Assembly: GCF_001078375.1 (NCBI RefSeq)
Contig: NZ_BBXI01000002.1
Span: 62,001-126,000, forward strand
Source: Veillonella tobetsuensis
GTDB lineage: Bacteria > Bacillota > Negativicutes > Veillonellales > Veillonellaceae
Length of the DNA stretch: 64,000 bases
Direction: 5' to 3'
Shown: positions 1 through 8,148 of the stretch, piece after piece
Layout of the letters: each line of letters starts with the position of its first letter
How positions within the stretch are numbered: the stretch's first letter is position 1
The notes under the pieces: model-generated
Seen by the model: the letters and a program-made list of their open reading frames with translations, nothing else
The model's database searches: none
Told to the model about the DNA's origin: nothing
Made by a program: the position numbers and the translations under genes

Positions 1-1209
1 GAAACTGACATCATGGACGTATGGTTTGACTCTGGTTCCTCTTGGGCTGGCGTACTTGAAGTTAACGATCTTGAAGTACCATGTGCTATGTACCTTGAAG
101 GTTCCGACCAACATCGCGGTTGGTTCAACTCTTCCTTGTTAACTGCAGTGGCAACAACAGGTAAAGCACCTTACAACTCCGTATTGACTCACGGCTTCGT
201 TGTGGACGGTGAAGGTCGCAAAATGTCTAAATCTGTAGGTAATACAGTAGCACCTAGCGACATCATCGACGTATACGGCGCTGACGTTATGCGTTTGTGG
301 GTATCCTCTGCGGATTACCAAGCAGACGTACGTTTGTCTAAAGACATCGTAAAACAATTATCCGAAGTATACCGTAAGATCCGTAATACATTCCGGTTCT
401 TGCTTGGTAACTTGGATGACTTTAATCCAAATACTGATAAAGTGGCTTATGCAGATATGTCTGAATTCGATAAATGGGCATTGTTGCGCTTAGAAGAAGT
501 ACGTCAAAAAGTTTCTGATGCATACGAAAACTATGAATTCCACATGTTGTACCATGCAATTCATAACTTCTGTACAGTAGACTTGAGCTCCATCTACCTT
601 GATGTAATGAAAGATACTATGTACGCTGAAAGCAAAAATAACGTAGCTCGTCGTTCTGCTCAAACAGCGATGTATGAAATCTTAAAAACATTAGTAGCAA
701 TGGTATCTCCAGTACTTTCTTTCACAGCAGAAGAAGTTTGGAAATACATGCCTAAAGAAGACGGCATGCCTGAATCCGTTATGCTTCAAGATTGGCCACA
801 AGGTCATCCTGAACACTTCGACCAAGAATTGGCTGATAAATGGAACCAATTGTTAGACTTGCGTACATCTGTACAAAAAGCATTGGAACTTGCTCGTCAA
901 GACAAAACAATCGGTCACCCACTAGATGCATCTGTTACAGTATACGCTGAAGGCGCTGCATTCGACGCATTGAACGCCCTTGGTGAAGAAGGCTTGGCTA
1001 AACTCGTTATCGTATCTGAAGCTCACATCGTAAACGGCGCTGCTCCAGCAGAGGCTGTTAAAGACGAAGAAACAGGCGTGGCTACAGTAGTTGCTGCATC
1101 TGAACTTGAAAAATGTGAACGCTGCTGGATCCATCGCGATACAGTAGGTCAAGATAGCGAACACCCTACACTTTGCCACCGTTGTGCAGAGGTAGTAAAA
1201 GCACTATAA
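1..1209 (+). CDS. ileS: Isoleucyl-tRNA synthetase, C-terminal part (5' truncated by window edge)
   Basis: Cytoplasmic class I aminoacyl-tRNA synthetase that charges tRNA-Ile. The frame is open from base 1, so only the last 402 residues are visible. The catalytic-core end is recognisable from the YLEGSDQHRGWF segment and the KMSKS signature near visible residues 74-78, which closes over the ATP site. An all-helical anticodon-binding region follows. The C-terminus carries a zinc-finger tail with paired cysteines (CERC, then CHRC), as in bacterial IleS. The stop codon lies inside the outer arm of a large hairpin structure that follows. Identification is secure; the N-terminal half and editing domain are outside the window. 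Confidence 0.97.
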   Translation, partial: ETDIMDVWFDSGSSWAGVLEVNDLEVPCAMYLEGSDQHRGWFNSSLLTAVATTGKAPYNSVLTHGFVVDGEGRKMSKSVGNTVAPSDIIDVYGADVMRLWVSSADYQADVRLSKDIVKQLSEVYRKIRNTFRFLLGNLDDFNPNTDKVAYADMSEFDKWALLRLEEVRQKVSDAYENYEFHMLYHAIHNFCTVDLSSIYLDVMKDTMYAESKNNVARRSAQTAMYEILKTLVAMVSPVLSFTAEEVWKYMPKEDGMPESVMLQDWPQGHPEHFDQELADKWNQLLDLRTSVQKALELARQDKTIGHPLDASVTVYAEGAAFDALNALGEEGLAKLVIVSEAHIVNGAAPAEAVKDEETGVATVVAASELEKCERCWIHRDTVGQDSEHPTLCHRCAEVVKAL

Positions 1210-1355
1210 TTCCACAATCGATTTAAATACAGTTGTCAGAATATCCCCTTCAGAAGGCTCCATCGGCCGGGTCTGTTCCTTCGGAACAGGGCCAAAAGTC
1301 GCCTTCTAAAGGGGATATTTTTCTGTATTTCAGTCAATCTGTGGGATTATAGCAC
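1201..1355 (+). repeat. Nested hairpin element E1 at the ileS 3' end, core plus outer arms
   Basis: Inner hairpin arms are 1241-1258 and 1301-1318, followed by a T-run that would act as the ileS terminator. The core between them has GGCC, a GGGT bulge, a CTGTTCC/GGAACAG stem with a TTCG loop, then GGCC and AAAAGTC. Further out, AAATACAG (1225-1232) pairs with CTGTATTT (1323-1330). The outermost arm 1201-1216, which includes the ileS stop codon, pairs with 1340-1355 apart from two mismatches and one G-U. A half copy of the right side recurs at about 1370-1397. Other members of the family are at 13.1, 13.5, 40.6, 42.8 and 58.6 kb. Confidence 0.8.
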
Positions 1356-1498
1356 TAGGAAAGGAGAGACAGTCGCTTCTCGAAGGGGATATTTTTATTG
1401 GCGTTTAAACTGTATTCGCTATCAGAGTGCTTTTCTGGTGTTTTTGTTATGTGATACAATGATGGAAATATTGGCTGCTAGTAAAGGGAGGGAATATC

Positions 1499-2641
1499 AT
1501 GCAATTTCTGTTAATGCATAGGGATGTACCTGTCTTACAGTTTGCTATTTTCGATGATAGAAATTGGGCTCGTATTATTGATGTATTGAATGCGGCTCAT
1601 GTACCTGTTAATATGCTTGTGCAACCTCATAACAGGGAGCATGCTTTAAATGAATTTATTGACCATCGATTTATTCCGCAAAGTCGTTCTAATTATGATG
1701 TTATTAAGGCGTTGTATAAGGCAAACGATGCATTTGAATTGTCTTTGCGATCGTATATGGTGAGTATTTCTGACCATTATTGGGTGAAACCTTGCGATAG
1801 TTCTGTGACTTGGTCTGACGTCAATTTTTATGATAATCCAATTCCCGATGATCAAGTGTTGATAGGGGCTATTGATACATTACATCAATATGATCCGTGG
1901 CGTCGGACGCCGAATACATCGAATAATGGGACATTGCGTCAGATTTGGTTGCACCGCGGAGATGAGATTTTGCTTTCAAAAGCAGGCGAATTGACCTTTA
2001 AACAAGAGCTTTTTAATGAGGCCGTTGTTAGCGATATATTAGCCTATTTTGATGTGCCTTATATCACGTACTATTTGGATTATATGTCTGATGAAGCAGA
2101 GAATGTATCGGTCTGCAACTGTTTTACGAATCGTAATGTAGAATACATTCCTGCATGGCAATTGACGGCTAACACGAAACCTAACGATGTGAGTGAGTAC
2201 GCGCATTACGTGAATCAGTTGCATTCATTTGGTCTTACTGATGTGACGAGTCAGTTAGAGCAAATGATTGTGCTTGATGCGCTCATTGCTAATGAGGATC
2301 GTCATTGGGGCAATTTTGGTGCTCTTCGTGATAGTGAAAGTCTAGAATTTATCGGTCTTGCACCTATTTTTGATAACGGAAACTCCTTGGGGTATAAAGC
2401 GGCATCTGTTGTGCGAAACCGTAATGCTGATGCGTCCGTAGCCTTTAACAAGACTCATACACTGGAATTGAAACATGTGTCCTCTGCTGTGAAAGTAGAT
2501 TGGGATGGCATTATCAATCACTGTATGGAGATTGTAGAACATAGATATAATCAACTAGTAGAACCGGAGTTCGGTATAGATCGTGCACATATGATTGGTC
2601 AATTCATACAAGAACGAGCAAAAAAATTAAAAACTTTTTAG
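1499..2641 (+). CDS. HipA-like protein kinase, no HipB partner
   Basis: A 380-residue protein with the C-terminal kinase signatures of the HipA/CtkA family. LDALIANEDRHWGNFG (around residues 259-275) supplies the catalytic Asp and Asn, and IFDNGNSLG (around 290-298) supplies the metal-binding Asp. The first 150 residues do not look like a canonical HipA N-terminal domain. ATG at 1499 is supported by the GGGAGGG purine run seven bases upstream. No HipB-like helix-turn-helix antitoxin lies next to it: ileS is upstream and a tiny peptide gene downstream. Family members phosphorylate serine/threonine on proteins; a toxin role is possible but not shown here, and the substrate is unknown. Confidence 0.75.
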   Translation: MQFLLMHRDVPVLQFAIFDDRNWARIIDVLNAAHVPVNMLVQPHNREHALNEFIDHRFIPQSRSNYDVIKALYKANDAFELSLRSYMVSISDHYWVKPCDSSVTWSDVNFYDNPIPDDQVLIGAIDTLHQYDPWRRTPNTSNNGTLRQIWLHRGDEILLSKAGELTFKQELFNEAVVSDILAYFDVPYITYYLDYMSDEAENVSVCNCFTNRNVEYIPAWQLTANTKPNDVSEYAHYVNQLHSFGLTDVTSQLEQMIVLDALIANEDRHWGNFGALRDSESLEFIGLAPIFDNGNSLGYKAASVVRNRNADASVAFNKTHTLELKHVSSAVKVDWDGIINHCMEIVEHRYNQLVEPEFGIDRAHMIGQFIQERAKKLKTF

Positions 2642-2724
2642 ATTTATGAATTCATTGTGTGCTATCATTCTCCTAAAAGATGTGGTGTTAATTGTCGATA
2701 TGACATTTTCCTCATGAAATTTTT

Positions 2725-2744
2725 ATGTGTAAAAATTTTCACAT
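2725..2744. promoter_or_regulatory. Quasi-palindrome upstream of the 25-residue peptide gene
   Basis: ATGTGTAAAA is followed by ATTTTCACAT, a 20-base near-perfect inverted repeat about 90 bases before the peptide start. It is AT-rich and may be a regulator site. It could equally be chance in AT-rich DNA. Confidence 0.3.
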
Positions 2745-2832
2745 TTCATATTAAAGTTAATATACTCGTTTATGATATTTATAGTTAGTTTAGTAAATGA
2801 GTGTATGAGAACATGAGAAGGAGGAATATACC

Positions 2833-2910
2833 ATGGTAGCAGCAATTATCAAAGCCATTTTGGCAGCTCTTACTGGTTTAGCAAATGCACTTTTGCCTTT
2901 ATTCAAATAA
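2833..2910 (+). CDS. 25-residue hydrophobic amphipathic-like peptide
   Basis: A very short gene with a strong ribosome binding site (AGAAGGAGG, about nine bases before ATG 2833) and its own intrinsic terminator at 2936-2979. The product starts MVAAIIKAILAALTG and ends LLPLFK. It has only two charged residues (Lys7 and the C-terminal Lys25); the rest is Ala, Leu, Ile, Val, Phe and a few small polar residues. There is no signal-peptidase site or leader motif. Its length and composition resemble phenol-soluble-modulin-like peptides, leaderless bacteriocins or hydrophobic type I toxins. Which of these applies cannot be decided from sequence. It sits between the HipA-like gene and the barrel cluster as a monocistronic unit. 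Confidence 0.6.
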   Translation: MVAAIIKAILAALTGLANALLPLFK

Positions 2911-2935
2911 GATAAAGTCCCTAAAACCCTCATAA

Positions 2936-2979
2936 AACCTCAAAGCTTGAGCATGTATGCTTAGCTTTGAGGTTTTTTT
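2936..2979 (+). terminator. Intrinsic terminator of the peptide gene
   Basis: AACCTCAAAGC pairs with GCTTTGAGGTT around an inner GCAT/ATGC helix, followed by seven T residues. It lies 26 bases after the peptide stop codon, which makes the peptide transcript a short independent unit. Confidence 0.85.
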
Positions 2980-3159
2980 CTTTATATACTGTATCCCTCA
3001 TAATTGCGAAAATGATATGTAATAGTAAGGTTTAAATGATGTTTATTGTTGATTTAAATGTGGTTGCCTTCATTGACTACATCTAAAAATGTGCATATAA
3101 TGAAATGTGAATTGAAAATGAAGCGCATGTTCACAATAAATAATGAGGGAGACGATACA

Positions 3160-4293
3160 ATGAAAGATTATTTTGCATTGAAAGCTATGGTCTTGGGGGC
3201 CATAGCCTGTGCTATTAGTGCTACTGGTATTGCGGCTGATGTGGAGGGGCATAATGTACTCCCTCCAACTAATAAACAACAACTAGATATCCGTGATATC
3301 GCCAGACATGAAGCGGTACTTTCAGATTGGATGGACCACACAGATATTAAGGTTGGCACACAGTCTAAAGTGGGTACACAAGTGTCTATAGAAACATTGC
3401 AACCCTTAACTCATTATGATGAAAACTCTAAGTCCGTACTTTTTGTACAAGGTGGTATTGATAAAGGTGGTCAAGAGCATAAGGTTAATTATTTTGATGG
3501 AAGTGGTGGAGTTTGGTATCCATACGACCCAGTTACAAATACTGTGGAAACAAAAAGTAAACCAGAACGACATGATGAGACAAAATCTTTAGGTACTGTG
3601 GGGAATATTGGTTTAGGGTATCGTCAGCTCAGTAAACATGAACATGCTTATGTAGGTATTAATGTATTTGCAGATCGCGCTTTTTCCGAGAATGCTAATC
3701 GAGTTAGTGGAGGCTTAGAATATGTGGCCGGATTTAACGAAGTTCGTGCCAATGTATATAGAGGTTTAGGAAATATAAAATCTCAATCTTATATTGTGGG
3801 CGTACCTGAATCGCATCTACCATTTCCATTGAATGGTGGGACTGCTAATTACACGGTATATAAGTCTCAAAAAGTATTATCTGGTTATGATATAAGTTAT
3901 GCTCGTACCTTTAAGAATGCTCGCTGGGCTCGTGTGCACATTGGGGCTTATCACTGGAATGGTCTCGGCATTTCTTCCTATAGTGGAGGGACCTCTCCGA
4001 TTTCTGATCTTGGGAATAGTTCTGGTTGGCAAGTGGGCACTACATTACAAGTGACCCCGCATGTATCCTTAGATTTAGGCTATACATCGGATAATAAGTA
4101 TGCTAGTGGTGCTTATGGATTTATTAAGTATACATTGGGGACATCTAAATTTGCTTGGCATGGTGGTAAACATAGTGATGATACTATTACGAATGCTCGC
4201 GCTAGAATGTTAGACAAGGTAAAACGCAGCCCTATGATGATTGGCCGTGGTTATGAAGAGTATTGGGTGGTAGTGCCTTGGGATAATTTATAA
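3160..4293 (+). CDS. Inverse-autotransporter-type outer-membrane beta-barrel, paralogue A1
   Basis: A 377-residue secreted protein. ATG 3160 is chosen because GAGGGAG precedes it and a signal peptide follows directly (MKDYFALKAMVLGAIACAIS, cleavage probably after ATGIAA). After a W-x-D-x-T-D-I motif come strands typical of the intimin/invasin beta domain: ETLQPLTHYDENSKSVLFVQ, then GLGYRQLS, the NVFADRAF turn and SGGLEYV. Later come SGYDISYARTFKNARW and a final strand YTLGTSKFAWHGGKHS. The tail ARARMLDKVKRSPMM corresponds to the helix-linker that follows the barrel in intimin. The protein ends there, with no Ig-like or lectin passenger. It is close to paralogue A2 (5686-6819). The function of a passenger-less barrel is unknown. 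Confidence 0.8.
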   Translation: MKDYFALKAMVLGAIACAISATGIAADVEGHNVLPPTNKQQLDIRDIARHEAVLSDWMDHTDIKVGTQSKVGTQVSIETLQPLTHYDENSKSVLFVQGGIDKGGQEHKVNYFDGSGGVWYPYDPVTNTVETKSKPERHDETKSLGTVGNIGLGYRQLSKHEHAYVGINVFADRAFSENANRVSGGLEYVAGFNEVRANVYRGLGNIKSQSYIVGVPESHLPFPLNGGTANYTVYKSQKVLSGYDISYARTFKNARWARVHIGAYHWNGLGISSYSGGTSPISDLGNSSGWQVGTTLQVTPHVSLDLGYTSDNKYASGAYGFIKYTLGTSKFAWHGGKHSDDTITNARARMLDKVKRSPMMIGRGYEEYWVVVPWDNL

Positions 4294-4336
4294 AATTGAT
4301 GATAATTTATAAAACTAAAAGGAGAGAAGTTTCGTA

Positions 4337-5563
4337 ATGAAATATAAGTTAGTATTAACATCTATGGTTATGGGGGCCATAGTGTGTAGCACAAGTGCTG
4401 TAGTGGGAGCGGCCAATGTGGCGCCACAAGTGAGCGATACAGCAAAGCATGAGGCAGTACAATCTACATGGAAAGATCGTACTGATATAAAATTAGGAAT
4501 CCAGTTTAGTCGTTCTTCTTCCTTCCATGAAGGGCTTTTCCCTGATGGAGTTAATAATAACTTTGTTCGCACAAAATCTGATTATAAAAACCTATCTAAG
4601 GTATATGTTGAAACATTACAACCAGTTACTCATTACAATGAACATAGTAAGAGTGTTGTATTTGTACAAGGTCAAATCGGTCATGGTGGAGAGAAAATCA
4701 AAACTGAAGGAGTACGAGGCTACATAATTCCAGAGTTTGTTACAACTTCGTATGGTATACGCTCTATGAAGCTCATAAATAGTGATACTGTTGGTTCCGA
4801 AACACTTGGTACTACCGGAAGCCTCGGTGTAGGCTATCGTCGCCTTAGCGAGAATGAAAATGCTTTTGTTGGGGTAAATGCGTTTGTAGATCGTGCATTT
4901 ACTACAGATAGTACTCGTTTAAGTATTGGTCTTGAATATGTTGCTGGATATAATACTTTCTATGCCAATGCATATAAAGGTATAGGTGGCGACCAAAATA
5001 TTACTTTTAGTGCCATCCCTTTTCCAAAACGATTATATCCAAATGGATATCCCTCCACATATCCAGATGATACTATCCGGGAAGAAACCGCTTATAACTA
5101 TACTCAGGACAAGGCTCTAAGTGGTTACGATATTGGCTATGTAAGAACCTTTAAGAATGCTCGTTGGGTGAATGCATATATTAATGCTTTTGATTGGCGT
5201 AGTGGTGTTTCGGATCATAGACAAGCATATTACACCGGTGGACAGACTGTACCGAAGTTTGGAACCGCAGGGCATACACATTATAGGGGTGTTAAGCTTG
5301 GTACAGAGTTACAATTGACACCGCATATTAATGTCGATGCAGGGTATAACATGGGTAATCATACGGCTAAGGGGGCATATTTTACGGTGAAATATACTTT
5401 GGGCAAATCTAAATATGCTTACTTTGGTGGAAAACATAGTCAAGATATGGTAATAACTCCAGCAAGAGCTCAAATGTTAGATAAGGTTCGTCGTAATGAT
5501 ATTGTTGTTGAACATCTAGATGATACAGAATATGACTACATGGCACCTTCACAACATCTATAA
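4337..5563 (+). CDS. Inverse-autotransporter-type outer-membrane beta-barrel, paralogue B1
   Basis: 408 residues, starting 43 bases after A1 behind AAAAGGAGAG. The signal peptide is MKYKLVLTSMVMGAIVCSTS with probable cleavage after VVGAA. The same barrel plan follows: WKDRTDI, ETLQPVTHYNEHSKSVVFVQ, GVGYRRLSENENAFVGVNAF, SGYDIGYVRTFKNARW, LTPHINVDAGY, YTLGKSKYAYFGGKHSQ and the C-terminal ARAQMLDKVRRNDIVV linker. It differs from A1 by an acidic C-terminal tail (DDTEYDYMAP) and a longer surface loop near residues 210-255. It probably shares a transcript with A1; a terminator follows at 5579-5625. The B-type leader and signal are nearly repeated in B2. Confidence 0.8.
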   Translation: MKYKLVLTSMVMGAIVCSTSAVVGAANVAPQVSDTAKHEAVQSTWKDRTDIKLGIQFSRSSSFHEGLFPDGVNNNFVRTKSDYKNLSKVYVETLQPVTHYNEHSKSVVFVQGQIGHGGEKIKTEGVRGYIIPEFVTTSYGIRSMKLINSDTVGSETLGTTGSLGVGYRRLSENENAFVGVNAFVDRAFTTDSTRLSIGLEYVAGYNTFYANAYKGIGGDQNITFSAIPFPKRLYPNGYPSTYPDDTIREETAYNYTQDKALSGYDIGYVRTFKNARWVNAYINAFDWRSGVSDHRQAYYTGGQTVPKFGTAGHTHYRGVKLGTELQLTPHINVDAGYNMGNHTAKGAYFTVKYTLGKSKYAYFGGKHSQDMVITPARAQMLDKVRRNDIVVEHLDDTEYDYMAPSQHL

Positions 5564-5578
5564 TATGGTTAAAACAAG

Positions 5579-5625
5579 AAGAACCCCTGCTTTAATTATG
5601 TAATAGAATTAGGGGTTCTTTATTA
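5579..5625 (+). terminator. Intrinsic terminator after paralogue B1
   Basis: AAGAACCCCT pairs with AGGGGTTCTT across a loop of about 22 bases, followed by TTATT. It separates the A1-B1 pair from the A2-B2 pair. Confidence 0.75.
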
Positions 5626-5685
5626 ATTAATATAGTCAGAGTGATTAGAATTATTAAAATAATACTATAAGAGGAAGGCGATACA

Positions 5686-6819
5686 GTGAAAGGCGGTTTA
5701 ATATTGAAAGCTATGGTCTTGGCGACCATAGCCTGTGCTATTAGTGCTACTGGTATTGCGGCTGATGTGGAGGGGCATAATGCACTCCCTCCAACTAATA
5801 AACAACAACTAGACATCCGTGATATCGCTAGACATGAAGCGGTACTTTCAGATTGGATGGACCGTACAGATATTAAGGTAGGTACACAATCTAAAGTTGG
5901 TAATCAAGTGGCTGTAGAAACATTACAACCCTTAACCCATTATGATGAGAACTCCAAGTCCGTATTGTTTGTACAAGGCGGTATTGGCAGAGGTGGTCAA
6001 GAATATTCTGCTAGTTACTATCATGGATATCATGAGATTTGGTATCCTTATAATCCTGCAACGGGTAAAGGTGATCAACGGTATATGGCAGAGAAGTATG
6101 AAAATACGAAATCATTAGGTACTGTAGCGAATGCGGGCTTAGGATATCGCCATCTTAGTAAGAATGAGCATGCCTATGTTGGTGTTAATGCTTTTGTTGA
6201 TCGCGCCTTTTCCGAAAATGCGAATCGTGTGAGCGGAGGCCTAGAATATGTATCAGGTCTTAACGAAGTCCGTGCTAATGTATATAGAGGTTTAGGGAGT
6301 GTAAAATCGCAATCTGATATGATACATTTACCGCCATCGTACTTCACATTTGATTTGGATGGGGGCCCTGCTTACTATATGCCACATGAGTCTCAAAAGG
6401 TATTATCTGAATATGATGTAAGTTATGCTCGTACATTTAAAAATGCTCGTTGGGCCCGTGTACATGCGACGGTATATCATTGGAATGGTCTTAGTGTGCC
6501 TAATCATAGCAATGCATTATTGAAAACGCTTGAAATTGGCAACAGTCATGGATGGAAAGTAGGAACTACATTACAAGTAACGCCTCATGTATCGCTAGAT
6601 GTAGGCTATACATCGGATAGCAAAGATACTAGTGGTGCCTATGGATTTGTTAAATATACATTGGGTACCTCTAAGTTTGCTTGGCATGGTGGTAAACATA
6701 GTGATGATGCTATTACAAATGCTCGCGCTAGAATGTTAGATAAGGTAGATCGTAGTCCGTTAATAATAGGCCATACATATGAAGAAGATTGGTATGTAAG
6801 ACCTAATGATCACTTATAA
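5686..6819 (+). CDS. Inverse-autotransporter-type outer-membrane beta-barrel, paralogue A2
   Basis: 377 residues from a GTG start at 5686, with GAGGAAGG upstream. The signal peptide MKGGLILKAMVLATIACAIS and the next 45 residues almost repeat A1. Barrel motifs: ETLQPLTHYDENSKSVLFVQ, GLGYRHLSKNEHAYVGVNAF, FSENANRVSGGLEYVSG, SYARTFKNARWARVH, LQVTPHVSLDVGYTSD and the linker ARARMLDKVDRSPL. The differences from A1 cluster in predicted surface loops (around residues 105-135, 220-240 and 265-290), as expected for outer-membrane antigens under diversifying selection. It pairs with B2 downstream. Confidence 0.8.
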   Translation: MKGGLILKAMVLATIACAISATGIAADVEGHNALPPTNKQQLDIRDIARHEAVLSDWMDRTDIKVGTQSKVGNQVAVETLQPLTHYDENSKSVLFVQGGIGRGGQEYSASYYHGYHEIWYPYNPATGKGDQRYMAEKYENTKSLGTVANAGLGYRHLSKNEHAYVGVNAFVDRAFSENANRVSGGLEYVSGLNEVRANVYRGLGSVKSQSDMIHLPPSYFTFDLDGGPAYYMPHESQKVLSEYDVSYARTFKNARWARVHATVYHWNGLSVPNHSNALLKTLEIGNSHGWKVGTTLQVTPHVSLDVGYTSDSKDTSGAYGFVKYTLGTSKFAWHGGKHSDDAITNARARMLDKVDRSPLIIGHTYEEDWYVRPNDHL

Positions 6820-6862
6820 AATTGATGATAATTTATAAAACTAAAAGGAGAGAAGTTTCGTG

Positions 6863-8098
6863 ATGAAATATAAGTTAGTATTAACATCTATGGTTATGGG
6901 GGCCATAGTGAGTAGCACAAGTGCCGTAGTGGGAGCGGCCAATGTGGCGCCACAAGTGAGCGATACAGCAAAGCATGAGGCAGTGCAATCTAATTGGATG
7001 GATCGCACGGATATTGCTGTAGGTGTACAGACCGGAGGTCAGTCCAAATTAGATAAAGGACATTTTTTAACGGATGACCAAAATTCAATCTATAATAAGC
7101 AGTCTGACTATGGTAATTTAACGAAAGCCTATATAGAAACATTGCAGCCTATTTCTCATTATGATGAGAACAGTAAAAGTGTTCTATTTGTACAGGGGCG
7201 CATTGGTCGGGGTGGTGAGAAAATAGCTTCGAAAGAGATGCGTGGTTATCTTCTTCCTGAATTAATAATTAATCGGAATGGGCAATCTAGTTACACTAAA
7301 ATAAATACGGATGAAAAATCATCAGAAACATTAGGGATTATTGGTACTGTTGGTATTGGATATCGACGTCTTAGCCGCAATGAACATGCCTTTGTAGGTG
7401 CTAATGCATTCGTTGATCGAGCTTTCACAGGCAATTACAATCGTATTAGTGGCGGCGTAGAGTATGTAAATGGGCTTAACGAAGTATATGCCAATGTGTA
7501 TAAGGGGATTGGTAATAAGGACGTTGTAAGAGGAGGTGGTGGTAATCCATATCCTAAACGTTTGTATCCTAATGGTTATCCAGATTCATTCCCATATGGT
7601 GTTATTCCGTCAGAGAATTATTATACCTATAAAGGCGGTAGAGCACTGGGTGGCTATGAAATCGGTTTTGCTAGATCCTTTAAGAATGCTCGTTGGGCTC
7701 GTGCCTATGTAAATGGATATCGCTGGAAGGGGCAAGGTTTTGGCCATGAACAAAATTATAATTGGGGACGTCCAGGCCATTGGTCCGTTCCATGGTTTTC
7801 AGTGAGGGATGCAAATCACTATAAGGGCATTAAAATCGGTGCTGAATTACAGTTAACGCCACATATATCCTTAGATATTGGGTATAACAATGCAAACAAT
7901 ATGTCGAAAGGCATGTATGGTACTGTGAAATATACATTAGGTACATCTAAATTTGCTTTCTGGGGTGGTAGACATAGTGATAATAGAATTACTACTGCTC
8001 GCTCTAAAATGTTAGATAAGGTACGTCGTCAAGATATGATTGTAGAATCCTTTGATGATATTGAATACGATTATTTAGCACCTATCGATCATTTATAA
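6863..8098 (+). CDS. Inverse-autotransporter-type outer-membrane beta-barrel, paralogue B2
   Basis: 411 residues from ATG 6863. A GTG lies directly upstream at 6860, but ATG is the position homologous to the B1 start. The upstream spacer from the A2 stop to the start nearly copies the A1-B1 spacer, so the A-B gene pair was duplicated as a unit. Signal peptide MKYKLVLTSMVMGAIVSSTS; barrel motifs WMDRTDIAVGVQ, ETLQPISHYDENSKSVLFVQ, GIGYRRLSRNEHAFVGANAF, LTPHISLDIGYNN, YTLGTSKFAFWGGRHS and the linker ARSKMLDKVRRQDMIV. The tail is acidic like that of B1. No passenger domain is present. Confidence 0.8.
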   Translation: MKYKLVLTSMVMGAIVSSTSAVVGAANVAPQVSDTAKHEAVQSNWMDRTDIAVGVQTGGQSKLDKGHFLTDDQNSIYNKQSDYGNLTKAYIETLQPISHYDENSKSVLFVQGRIGRGGEKIASKEMRGYLLPELIINRNGQSSYTKINTDEKSSETLGIIGTVGIGYRRLSRNEHAFVGANAFVDRAFTGNYNRISGGVEYVNGLNEVYANVYKGIGNKDVVRGGGGNPYPKRLYPNGYPDSFPYGVIPSENYYTYKGGRALGGYEIGFARSFKNARWARAYVNGYRWKGQGFGHEQNYNWGRPGHWSVPWFSVRDANHYKGIKIGAELQLTPHISLDIGYNNANNMSKGMYGTVKYTLGTSKFAFWGGRHSDNRITTARSKMLDKVRRQDMIVESFDDIEYDYLAPIDHL

Positions 8099-8148
8099 TA
8101 TGGAGAAAATGTTAGTTTTATCATTGTTATGAGAGGGGACTATATATA

